From the NCBI GenBank assembly GCA_002422085.1, contig DISZ01000007.1, positions 1 to 64,000 on the forward strand: a stretch of 64,000 bases of DNA, given 5' to 3'. The notes under the pieces are model-generated. The model did no database searches, was not told where the DNA came from, and saw only the letters and a list, made by a program, of their open reading frames with translations. Of the stretch, positions 34,871-43,067 are shown in pieces. The DNA is from Rhodobacteraceae bacterium UBA6197. GTDB lineage: Bacteria; Pseudomonadota; Alphaproteobacteria; Rhodobacterales; Rhodobacteraceae. Every line of letters starts with the position of its first letter. Within the stretch, counting starts at the first letter, position 1. The position numbers and the translations under genes are program-made.

Positions 34871-35962
34871 TCACACCCTCCCCGCAATCGGGCCGCCACG
34901 GCCCACCGCCGCGTGGCCGCCGGTGTCGGCAGCGTCATCGCCCCCCTCGCCCGCCAGCCCGAAGGCCGCGATGTTGTAATCGGCCAGCGCCTGAAGATGA
35001 TCGCGTTCGCGTTCCGCCCGCGGGTCGTCCTTGTCGAACAGATGGCTGAAGCGACCCTGCAACTGCAGATAGTCCGTGACCGGGCGCAGATGCCGGATTG
35101 GCATGATATTGCTGAGCGATCCGCGTTCCAGTTCAACCAGCGGGAACAGGCCACATTCGACCGCCCGGCGCGCCACCTCGATGGTCAGCGCGCTGGCGTG
35201 TTTCCACCCCAGCGGGCACGGCGAATGGACGACGATGAAGGTTGGCCCCTCGATCCCCATCGCGTAGCGCACCTTGCGTTGCAGGTCTTGCGGAAAGGCG
35301 ACCGAGGCCGAGGCGGCATAGGGGATGTGATGCGCCGCGATGATCGACAGCAGATCCTTTTTCAGATGTCGCTTGCCCATCCGGTCCTTGCCGGCGGGCG
35401 AGGTGGTGGTGGCCGCCGCGTGCGGCGTCGAGGACGAGCGCTGCACCCCGGTATTCATGTAGGCCTCGTTGTCGTAGCAGATGTAGAGAATGTTGTGGTA
35501 GCGCTCCAACATCCCCGACAGGGCCTGAAACCCGATGTCATAGGTGCCGCCGTCGCCGCCAAAGGCCAGCACCTTGGTGTTGCGGCCCTTGGCCTTCATC
35601 GCGGCCTCCATGCCGCTGGCCACGGCGGGGGCGTTTTCAAACAGCGAATGAATCCAGGGCACACGCCAGGCTGATTGCGGCCAGGGGGTGGTAAAGACCT
35701 CAAGGCATCCAGTCGCGTTGGCGACCATCACGTCGGGGCCGGAGGCCTCCATCACCAGACGCGCGGCAAGCGCCTCACCGCAGCCCTGACAGGCGCGGTG
35801 GCCGCTGACCAAGCCTTCGAAGCGGGGCTGTCTGGTGCGCGCGGTGGCGGCTTCGGTGGCGGCTTCGGTCGCGGTTGCGGCTTTGGTTGCGGGTTCATCC
35901 GGCGCGGCGGGAGGGCGGCCGAATTTCTGGCGCAGCGCGCTCAGGCGGGTGTCGTCGGTCAT
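34871..35962 (-). CDS. 2-oxoacid:acceptor oxidoreductase, beta subunit (PorB-like)
   Basis: A 363-residue thiamine-diphosphate subunit. TPP/Mg binding is seen in FGGDGGTYDIG (near 133-143) and CYDNEAYMNTG. Cluster ligands are Cys58 and Cys61 (ACQGCGE), Cys86 (ATGCLEV) and the Cys of SPCPLGW. These motifs fit pyruvate- or branched-chain-2-oxoacid enzymes (POR/VOR) better than 2-oxoglutarate enzymes. Residues 24-42 are an Ala/Thr run encoded by short repeats. It overlaps the alpha stop by one base and is followed two bases later by the GltD-like gene. Confidence 0.9.
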   Translation of the reverse strand: MTDDTRLSALRQKFGRPPAAPDEPATKAATATEAATEAATARTRQPRFEGLVSGHRACQGCGEALAARLVMEASGPDVMVANATGCLEVFTTPWPQSAWRVPWIHSLFENAPAVASGMEAAMKAKGRNTKVLAFGGDGGTYDIGFQALSGMLERYHNILYICYDNEAYMNTGVQRSSSTPHAAATTTSPAGKDRMGKRHLKKDLLSIIAAHHIPYAASASVAFPQDLQRKVRYAMGIEGPTFIVVHSPCPLGWKHASALTIEVARRAVECGLFPLVELERGSLSNIMPIRHLRPVTDYLQLQGRFSHLFDKDDPRAERERDHLQALADYNIAAFGLAGEGGDDAADTGGHAAVGRGGPIAGRV

Positions 35963-37137
35963 CAGCGGTCCTCCGGGGCAAGCTTGGCAAGATCCGCGTC
36001 AAAGACCGAAAAGCCGGGGGCGTCGAGGTCCTTGATCGCGGCCAGAAGGTCGGCGTAGATGGTTTCGGGAATGTCGCGCCCGCCCAGCCCCAGCGCGTGA
36101 TTGTGCAGCCGTGGACGGTCGGGCATGTCATAAAGCGCCGCCGCGACCTCGGCGCCGACGATCCCGCCCAGCCCGGGCGAAATTGCGCGGTCGATCACGA
36201 TCAGATGTTTCACCCCGGCCAGCGCCGCGCGCAGCGCCTCGGCGGGGAACGGGCGAAAGGCGCGCAGATTGAGCAGGCGCGCGGGCCCGGCGCGGCCGGC
36301 ATCGGCGGCCATGCCGGCACGCAGCGTGCCAACCGTCGAGCCCATGGCGATGATCGCGACATCGGCCTCTGGGTCGCCCTCGACCGCAAGCAAACCGCCG
36401 GTGGCGCGCCCGGTCAGCGCCGCCCAGTCGCGGTCGGCAGCCTCGATCACCGGCAGCGCGCGCGCCATCGCGGCGTGGTGCGCGTGGCGGATCTCGGCAA
36501 AATATTCCGGCGTCACCAGCATCCCGAAGGATTTCGGATTGGCCGGGTCCAGCCGGCGGTCAAATTCAAACGGCGGCAACCAGCCGTCAACATCGGCCTG
36601 CGACGGCATGTCGATGATTTCCATCGTATGGGTCAGCACAAAGCCGTCCATGCAGACCATCACCGGCAGCTCGGTTTCCTGCGCGATGCGAAACGCCTGA
36701 ATGGTGGTATCGACCGCCTCCTGATTGTCGGCGCAGTGGATCTGGATCCAGCCGCTATCGCGCACCGCCATGCTGTCGCCATGGTCGTTCCAGATCGACA
36801 GCGGCGCGGAAACGGCACGGTTGGCCACCGTCATCACCAACGGAATACGCAAGCCCGCGATGTTGAACAGCACCTCGGCCATCAGCAAGACGCCCTGACT
36901 GGCCGTCGCGGTATAGGCGCGCGCGCCCGTCGCGGCCGCCCCCAGCACGACCGAGGCGGCCGAGAACTCGGATTCGACGCTGACGAATTCGGTGTGCATC
37001 TGCCCTTCGGCGACCAGCCGCGACAGGTTCTCAACAATATGGGTCTGCGGCGTGATCGGGTAGGCCGCGACCACATCGGGCCGGCACATCGCAACGGCGC
37101 GGGCGATGGCCAGACTGCCTTCGATGGCTTCACGCAT
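35962..37137 (-). CDS. 2-oxoacid:acceptor oxidoreductase, alpha subunit (PorA-like)
   Basis: A 391-residue subunit with AYPITPQTHIVE near residues 25-36, the TPP pyrimidine-domain signature of this superfamily, then VESEFSAASVVLGAA, TATASQGVLLMAEVLF and SIWNDHGDSMAVRDSGW, typical of PorA. It forms the active site with the beta subunit, cleaving a 2-oxoacid with CoA or running in the reductive, carboxylating direction. It overlaps the gamma gene by eight bases and the beta gene by one, so the operon is tightly coupled. Confidence 0.92.
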   Translation of the reverse strand: MREAIEGSLAIARAVAMCRPDVVAAYPITPQTHIVENLSRLVAEGQMHTEFVSVESEFSAASVVLGAAATGARAYTATASQGVLLMAEVLFNIAGLRIPLVMTVANRAVSAPLSIWNDHGDSMAVRDSGWIQIHCADNQEAVDTTIQAFRIAQETELPVMVCMDGFVLTHTMEIIDMPSQADVDGWLPPFEFDRRLDPANPKSFGMLVTPEYFAEIRHAHHAAMARALPVIEAADRDWAALTGRATGGLLAVEGDPEADVAIIAMGSTVGTLRAGMAADAGRAGPARLLNLRAFRPFPAEALRAALAGVKHLIVIDRAISPGLGGIVGAEVAAALYDMPDRPRLHNHALGLGGRDIPETIYADLLAAIKDLDAPGFSVFDADLAKLAPEDR

Positions 37138-37696
37138 CGGCGGGCTCCTTCCAGAGGCCCTGCGGCACGCTCGCCGCGGTGCGGTCGATCAGCGCGAGGT
37201 TGCGCGCCAGCGTGTCGCCCTTGAAGCGACCCTTCAGCGCGCTTGCCAAAGCCTCAAGCGGCATCAGACCGCTCAGCCCCAGAAACGCCGCCAGAAGCGC
37301 GGTGTTGGGGATCGGTTTGCCGATCGTTTCAACCGCCAGTGCGGTTGCGGGCACGCAAAATGCCCGGCAGCCGAAGTCGGCGGCGATGGCCTCCCCCGGA
37401 CGTTCCGAATTGACCAGCATCGCGCCGCCGGGCTTCAGCCCCGCGGTGATCGCGTGATCCAGCAGCAAGGTATCGTCTTGCACGATCAGAAAGTCGGGCG
37501 TCTGGATCTGCGCGCGCAGATGTATCGGCGCAGAATCGATGCGCACAAAGGCGGTGACCGGCGCGCCGCGCCGCTCGGCGCCGAACGACGGAAAGGCCTG
37601 ACAGGTGAACCCGGCCTCGAAAGCGGCCGCCGCAAGCAGATAGGCCGCCGCGACGCTGCCCTGCCCGCCACGCCCATGAATGCGAAACTCTTTCAT
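37130..37696 (-). CDS. 2-oxoacid:acceptor oxidoreductase, gamma subunit (PorG-like)
   Basis: A 188-residue subunit starting MKEFRIHGRGGQGSVAAAYLLA, the gamma-domain signature, with FPSFGAERRGAPVTAFVRI and later LVNSE. In one-chain enzymes this domain is fused; here it is separate. It is the first recognised gene of the operon gamma-alpha-beta-GltD/ferredoxin. Its ATG overlaps the stop of a possible 34-codon ORF (ATGA). Confidence 0.92.
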   Translation of the reverse strand: MKEFRIHGRGGQGSVAAAYLLAAAAFEAGFTCQAFPSFGAERRGAPVTAFVRIDSAPIHLRAQIQTPDFLIVQDDTLLLDHAITAGLKPGGAMLVNSERPGEAIAADFGCRAFCVPATALAVETIGKPIPNTALLAAFLGLSGLMPLEALASALKGRFKGDTLARNLALIDRTAASVPQGLWKEPADA

Positions 37697-37797
37697 GCGC
37701 CCGGCCCGGAAATTGCGGCCCCGGGATGCGCCGCGCCGCCCGAAGGTCCGGCGGCACCCCTCCGCCGCAACGGCGACTCATTTGGTGGTTTGCTCAT
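37693..37797 (-). CDS. Possible 34-residue ORF coupled to the gamma subunit
   Basis: This reading frame begins MSKPPNESPLRRRGAAG and runs to a TGA that overlaps the gamma ATG as ATGA. GGAGAGA stands seven bases before its ATG. It is Gly/Ala/Pro-rich after residue 13 and shows no domain. It may be a leader peptide used for translational coupling, a small protein, or chance. I do not recognise it. Confidence 0.4.
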   Translation of the reverse strand: MSKPPNESPLRRRGAAGPSGGAAHPGAAISGPGA

Positions 37798-37933
37798 CGC
37801 TGATCTCTCCATCAACCCGCCCGAGTTAAGCGGCTAAATCCAACCGCCACAATGATCGAGGTCAAGGTCAACGGTGCCCGACGGGTGCATCCTTCGGGCA
37901 GATTTCAGAATGAGCCAGGGAGGCGCGATTTTG

Positions 37934-40330
37934 ATGAAACCCTTGAATATCATGTGGTTCGAAGACCTTTCCCGCGGTGATGTTGCCGTGGTGGGGGGCA
38001 AAAACAGCTCTTTGGGCGAAATGGTCCAGCGGCTTGGCGGGCACGGCATCAAGGTGCCGTCGGGCTTTGCCACGACCGCAGACGCCTACCGCGCCTTTCT
38101 TGCGGCCAACGATCTGGAAACCAGGATCGACGAAGCGATCGCCCGCTGGCAAGACCACAAGGTCTCCTTGAACGAGACCGGCGGCCAGATCCGCGCGATG
38201 ATCCTGGGCGGGAACTGGCCGAAGGATATCGAAACCGATATCTTGCAAAGCTATCGCGAACTGTCCCGCCGCGCCGGCGTCAAGGACTTGCCCGTTGCCG
38301 TGCGGTCCAGCGCCACCGCCGAGGATCTGCCCGACGCGAGCTTTGCCGGCCAGCAGGAAACCTTTCTCAACGTGCGTGGCGAACAGGCCGTGCTGGCGGC
38401 GTGCCGGCGCTGCTTTGCATCGCTGTTTACCGATCGGGCGATCACCTACCGCCAGATGAAGGGCTTTGGCCACACCCGGGTCGCGCTGTCGATCGGCGTG
38501 CAGCGGATGGTGCGGTCGGATACCGGCGGGTCGGGGGTCATGTTCTCGATCGACACCGAAAGCGGTTTTGACAAGATCGTGCTGATCAACGCCGCCTGGG
38601 GTCTGGGTGAAAATGTCGTCCAAGGCGCCGTGAACCCCGATGAATACGAGGTCTTCAAACCGCTTCTGGACCACCCCGATCTGACGCCAATCGTCGAAAA
38701 ATCGCTGGGCGCCAAGGAAATCAAGATGATCTACGCCAGCCAGCAGGGCGGCGAGACGAAGAACGTGAAGACCTCCAAGGCCGAGCGCGCCGCTTTCGTG
38801 CTGAGCGATGCCGAGATCCTCGATCTGGCGCGGATGGCGGTCACGATCGAGCGGCACTACGGCCAGCCGATGGATATGGAATGGGCGCGCGATGGCGACA
38901 CCGGCGAATTGTTCATCGTGCAGGCGCGCCCCGAAACCGTGCAGTCCCGCGCCGATGCGGGGGCGATCAAGTCCTATACGGTCAAGGCAGCGGGCAAGGT
39001 GCTGGTCAAAGGGCTGAGCGTCGGTGCCGCGGTGGCCACCGGCCGGGTCAGCATCATCGAAAGCGCGCAAGACATCGGCCGGTTTGTCGATGGCTCGATC
39101 CTTGTGACCTCGACCACCGACCCCGACTGGGTGCCGATCATGAAGCGCGCCTCGGCGATCGTCACCGATCACGGCGGGCGCACCAGCCATGCCGCGATCG
39201 TCAGCCGCGAACTGGGGCTGCCGGCGATCGTCGGCACCGGCAATGCGACCCATGTGCTGCACGACGACCAGGAGGTGACGGTGTCATGTGCCGGCGGCGA
39301 CGAAGGGGTGATCTTTGAAGGCATCGCCGACTTTGAAACCGAAGAGCTGCGCATCGACGATCTGCCGAAGACCAGAACCGGCATCCTGCTGAACATGGCC
39401 AACCCCTCGGCCGCGTTTCGCTGGTGGCGGCTGCCGGCCGATGGTGTCGGGCTGGCGCGCATGGAATTCGTGGTGAACAACGCGATCAAGGTGCACCCGA
39501 TGGCCCTGGTGCATTTCGATACGCTCAAGGACGAGGCCGCCAAGGCCCGGATCGCCGAGATCACCCAAGCCTATGCCGACAAGACCGAATTCTTTGTCGA
39601 AGGGCTGGCCCGGGGTCTGTCGCAGATCGCGGCGGTGGTTTACCCCAACCCGGTCATCGTGCGGATGAGCGACTTCAAGACCAACGAATACGCCGAGCTT
39701 CTGGGCGGGCGCGAATTCGAACCCGACGAAGAAAACCCGATGATCGGATTCCGCGGCGCCTCGCGCTATTATTCGCCGCGTTACGAGGCGGGATTTGCGC
39801 TGGAATGCAAGGCGATCCGGCGCCTGCGCAGCCAGATGGGGTTTGACAACGTGGTGGTGATGATCCCCTTCTGCCGCAGCCCCGACGAGGCCGACAAGGT
39901 GCTTGCGGTGATGAAAAAGCATGGGCTTGAGCGCGGCAAGGACGGGCTTGAGGTCTATGTCATGGGCGAGATTCCGGCCAACGTCATCCTGGCCGAGGAA
40001 TTTGCCAAACGCTTCGACGGGTTTTCGATCGGCTCGAACGACCTGACCCAGCTGACGCTGGGGGTGGACCGCGATTCGGAAGAGCTGGCCGAACTGTTCG
40101 ACGAATCCAACCCGGCGGTCTTGTGGATGATCGAAAACCTGATCGCGCGGGCCCACAAGGCGGGCGCCAAGGTCGGGCTGTGCGGCCAGGCGCCCAGCAA
40201 TGACCCCGCCTTCGCGCGCCTGCTGGTCGAGGCCGGGATTGATACGATTTCGGTCACGCCGGACAGTTTTGTCGCGGTCAAACGGCACGTCGCCGCCGCC
40301 GAGGCCGCCTGCGCGAAAAAAGGCACCTGA
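37934..40330 (+). CDS. ppsA: Phosphoenolpyruvate synthase
   Basis: A 798-residue enzyme forming PEP from pyruvate and ATP with release of AMP and phosphate. It has an N-terminal ATP-grasp domain (VVGGKNSSLGEM, VAVRSSATAEDLPDASFAG), the swivelling phosphohistidine domain with His419 in GGRTSHAAIVSRELG, and the C-terminal PEP/pyruvate barrel with Cys750 in GLCGQAPSN. ATG at 37934 is preferred (AGGGAGG upstream); open sequence reaches 37874. It is divergent from the 2-oxoacid oxidoreductase operon, so pyruvate made by that enzyme could be fed to gluconeogenesis. Confidence 0.97.
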   Translation: MKPLNIMWFEDLSRGDVAVVGGKNSSLGEMVQRLGGHGIKVPSGFATTADAYRAFLAANDLETRIDEAIARWQDHKVSLNETGGQIRAMILGGNWPKDIETDILQSYRELSRRAGVKDLPVAVRSSATAEDLPDASFAGQQETFLNVRGEQAVLAACRRCFASLFTDRAITYRQMKGFGHTRVALSIGVQRMVRSDTGGSGVMFSIDTESGFDKIVLINAAWGLGENVVQGAVNPDEYEVFKPLLDHPDLTPIVEKSLGAKEIKMIYASQQGGETKNVKTSKAERAAFVLSDAEILDLARMAVTIERHYGQPMDMEWARDGDTGELFIVQARPETVQSRADAGAIKSYTVKAAGKVLVKGLSVGAAVATGRVSIIESAQDIGRFVDGSILVTSTTDPDWVPIMKRASAIVTDHGGRTSHAAIVSRELGLPAIVGTGNATHVLHDDQEVTVSCAGGDEGVIFEGIADFETEELRIDDLPKTRTGILLNMANPSAAFRWWRLPADGVGLARMEFVVNNAIKVHPMALVHFDTLKDEAAKARIAEITQAYADKTEFFVEGLARGLSQIAAVVYPNPVIVRMSDFKTNEYAELLGGREFEPDEENPMIGFRGASRYYSPRYEAGFALECKAIRRLRSQMGFDNVVVMIPFCRSPDEADKVLAVMKKHGLERGKDGLEVYVMGEIPANVILAEEFAKRFDGFSIGSNDLTQLTLGVDRDSEELAELFDESNPAVLWMIENLIARAHKAGAKVGLCGQAPSNDPAFARLLVEAGIDTISVTPDSFVAVKRHVAAAEAACAKKGT

Positions 40331-40355
40331 GCGGGGATTGGCAGGACACCCCCCG

Positions 40356-40381
40356 GGCACCGGCGGCGACCTGCCGGTGCC
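40356..40381 (+). terminator. GC-rich hairpin after ppsA
   Basis: GGCACCGGC (40356-40364) pairs with GCCGGTGCC (40373-40381) over eight bases, 26 bases past the ppsA stop. No T run follows, so it is a weak terminator candidate. Confidence 0.4.
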
Positions 40382-40489
40382 TGCCGCACGTGGTGACGCG
40401 CGGGGCAGGCGTAAAGATACCTCCGGCCCCAACCCCGACCCGGCATGAACGCGTTTCAAGAACGCACCAGCAAGCGATTGATTTGAAAG

Positions 40490-40566
<77 letters not shown>

Positions 40567-40749
40567 AGCTACGCGGCTTCTATAGCGGCAAGCGATTGGC
40601 GCTGCAATGGGGCCAAGACCCGATCCGCGAAAAACGCTGGCGGCTTTCGCAAGGCGCGCTCGGGGGCTGCACTCGGGCGGCAAAAACCCGGTGGGTGGAA
40701 ACCCGGGGGCTGGGTCTTTCGCGCGGGCCGTCTGGCCGCGCGCGCCGGG

Positions 40750-41970
40750 CTAGCCCAGCAGATCGTGGCACAGTTCCAGCGCCGAGATCAGCGCGTCAAC
40801 CTCGGCGCGGGTGTTATATAGCCCGAACGAGGCCCGCGCCGTGGCCCCGACCCCAAGGTGCTGCATCAACGGCATCGCGCAATGCGTGCCCGCCCGCACC
40901 GCAACCCCGCGCTTGTCCAGAATCGTCGAGATGTCATGCGCATGCGCCGCACCTTGCAGCGTCAGCGAAAATATCGCGCCCTTGCCCGGCGCATTGCCCT
41001 GCACCGAAAGCCAGTTCAGCCCGCCCAACCTGGCCTGCGCATAGTCGCGCAGATCGGCCTCGTGTGCGGCGATATTGGCCATGCCAAGGCCCATCATGTA
41101 GTCGAGCGCGACACCCATGCCGATCTGCTGCACGATCGCGGGCGTGCCCGCCTCAAAGCGCATCGGCGGCGCGGCATAGCTGACGCTGTCGCGCGTGACC
41201 TCGTGGATCATGTCGCCGCCGCCCATGAAGGGACGCATCTCCTCCATCCGTTCGCGGCGGATGAAGATCGCGCCGGAACCGCTTGGTCCATATAGCTTAT
41301 GTCCGGTGATCGCGTAGAAATCACAGCCGATGGCCGCCACATCCACCGGCAGGTGAACCGCCGCCTGACTGCCATCGACCAGCACTGGCACGCCCAGATC
41401 GCGGGCGCCCTTGCAGATCGTGGCGACATCGACCAGCGTGCCCAGAACGTTCGACATATGGGTGATCGCCACCAGCCGTGTGCGCGGGCCGATCGCGGCC
41501 AGCACGGACTCGGGCGACAGCGCGCCGTCGGGCTCGGGGGCGACCCATTTCAGCACCACCCCCTGACGTTCGCGCAGAAAATGCCACGGCACGATATTGG
41601 CGTGATGCTCCATCACGCTCAGCACGATCTCGTCACCCGCCGAAAAGCGCGGCGCCGCCCACGCATAAGAGACCAGATTGATCCCTTCGGTGGTGCCCGA
41701 GGTAAACACGATCTCGTCGTGCGAGGGCGCGTTCAGAAATCGCGCGACAATCCCGCGCACGGCTTCGTATTTCTCGGTCGCAAGGTTGGAAAGATAGTGC
41801 AAGCCCCTGTGAACGTTTGCATATTCGTCGGCGTAACCTCGCGTTATCGCGTCAATCACCACCTGCGGCTTTTGTGCCGACGCGCCATTGTCCAGATAGA
41901 CCAGCGGTTTGCCGTTCACCTGCCGGTGCAGGATCGGAAAATCGCCACGGACCTTTTCAACGTCATACAT
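40750..41970 (-). CDS. sufS: Cysteine desulfurase SufS (group II)
   Basis: A 406-residue PLP enzyme that takes sulfur from cysteine for Fe-S cluster assembly. The PLP lysine is in ITGHKLYGPSG, and the persulfide cysteine in RAGTHCAMPLMQHLGV near residue 358, the SufS-type short loop. It begins MYDVEKVRGDFPIL, as SufS proteins do. It is the last gene of the isc-suf operon here. No SufE or SufU partner gene lies next to it. Confidence 0.96.
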   Translation of the reverse strand: MYDVEKVRGDFPILHRQVNGKPLVYLDNGASAQKPQVVIDAITRGYADEYANVHRGLHYLSNLATEKYEAVRGIVARFLNAPSHDEIVFTSGTTEGINLVSYAWAAPRFSAGDEIVLSVMEHHANIVPWHFLRERQGVVLKWVAPEPDGALSPESVLAAIGPRTRLVAITHMSNVLGTLVDVATICKGARDLGVPVLVDGSQAAVHLPVDVAAIGCDFYAITGHKLYGPSGSGAIFIRRERMEEMRPFMGGGDMIHEVTRDSVSYAAPPMRFEAGTPAIVQQIGMGVALDYMMGLGMANIAAHEADLRDYAQARLGGLNWLSVQGNAPGKGAIFSLTLQGAAHAHDISTILDKRGVAVRAGTHCAMPLMQHLGVGATARASFGLYNTRAEVDALISALELCHDLLG

Positions 41971-41973
41971 CGC

Positions 41974-42567
41974 CTAGCCCCCCGCAACGGGCACAAGGCC
42001 CAATGTGCTCATCACGATACCCGCGATCAGCGCCCCGACAAAAAGCGTAATCACCACCCCGACCGAGACCGCCACAAGGTTGGAAAAGCCGTGCAGCTCG
42101 GCGGTGAAACGCACGATCATCCAGAATACCAGCCCAAAGGCCACCAGCCCCAGAAGCTGGGCGATCAGCGGAAAAAGCAGCATCATGACCACCTGAAGAA
42201 CCTGCACACAAAGCGTGATGAACTCCATCCAGACGGTCAGCAGCAAGGCATCGGGAAAGCTGCCACGACCACCGAAACGCTGCCCGACAAAGGCCATCGC
42301 GCCGGCGGTGAACAGCACCCCCGCCGATTGCGACAGCATCATCTTCAGCGGCGATGAGGTCAGCCAGTCCCAAGGGGTCTCGACCCGGATCGGGAACAGG
42401 ATATTGGCCAGATAGGCCAGCACCGCCGAGACACAGACCACCACCCCGGCGCCAATCCAGCGCGCCTCCATCGGTGGGTTCAATGCCAAAAGCCGCGGCA
42501 CGCCGGTGCGCGGGGTCAGCACCGTTTCGCGCGCCAGTGTCAACAGATCGCCAAGCCGCAGTTCCAT
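41974..42567 (-). CDS. YIP1-family membrane protein (second of two in the suf operon)
   Basis: A 197-residue protein with about five membrane helices; the pattern MELRLGDLLTLARETVLTPR followed by hydrophobic segments matches bacterial YIP1-like proteins. GAGGGG stands before the ATG at 42567, favoured over an in-frame GTG two codons earlier. Such genes are found in isc-suf operons of Rhodobacter-type bacteria; their role is not established. It lies between another YIP1 gene and sufS. Confidence 0.75.
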   Translation of the reverse strand: MELRLGDLLTLARETVLTPRTGVPRLLALNPPMEARWIGAGVVVCVSAVLAYLANILFPIRVETPWDWLTSSPLKMMLSQSAGVLFTAGAMAFVGQRFGGRGSFPDALLLTVWMEFITLCVQVLQVVMMLLFPLIAQLLGLVAFGLVFWMIVRFTAELHGFSNLVAVSVGVVITLFVGALIAGIVMSTLGLVPVAGG

Positions 42568-42569
42568 CG

Positions 42570-43064
42570 TCACCCCTCAAATTCCGCGACGCGCAAGCCC
42601 GCGCCCCAGATTGCCAGAAACCCAAGACCGACCGCCGTCCCAACCAGCGACAACGCCGCCCCCGGCCCGATGAAACCCGCGACCAGACCGTGCAGCAGCA
42701 TGAAGGGCGATATCGCCAAAAGCGCCCAGAACAAGGCGATCCGCGCCGACCAATGGGCGCCCTTGCCGCCAAAAGCGCGGGCGACGACATGGCTTGCCCC
42801 GGCCAGAGCATAGGCCAGCACCGGCAGGATGAACACGGCCCCCATCAGCCCACCCGCAAGCCGCGCCTCAAGCGGGATCGACGGGTCCAGATAGGCGGCA
42901 CGGGCATGAAACGGCCATTGCGCGATGAACAGGATGACACAGGCCCCCAGCAGCGTGGCCAAGGCCCGATCCTCGCGCGGGCCCTGCGCCAGAATCGCGC
43001 GCATCACCACGCGCGGCCGGCGCCAGGTCGTCACGATTTTCGGGGCAATGCCCATCTGCCGCAT
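42570..43064 (-). CDS. YIP1-family membrane protein (first of two in the suf operon)
   Basis: A 164-residue protein with four or five predicted membrane helices, beginning on the cytosolic side with VVMRAILAQGPREDRALATLL. It resembles YIP1-like domains and is followed at once by a second one. The pair may work as a complex. It starts three bases after the sufD stop, so it is part of the operon. No enzymatic motif is visible. Confidence 0.72.
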   Translation of the reverse strand: MRQMGIAPKIVTTWRRPRVVMRAILAQGPREDRALATLLGACVILFIAQWPFHARAAYLDPSIPLEARLAGGLMGAVFILPVLAYALAGASHVVARAFGGKGAHWSARIALFWALLAISPFMLLHGLVAGFIGPGAALSLVGTAVGLGFLAIWGAGLRVAEFEG

Positions 43065-43067
43065 GGC

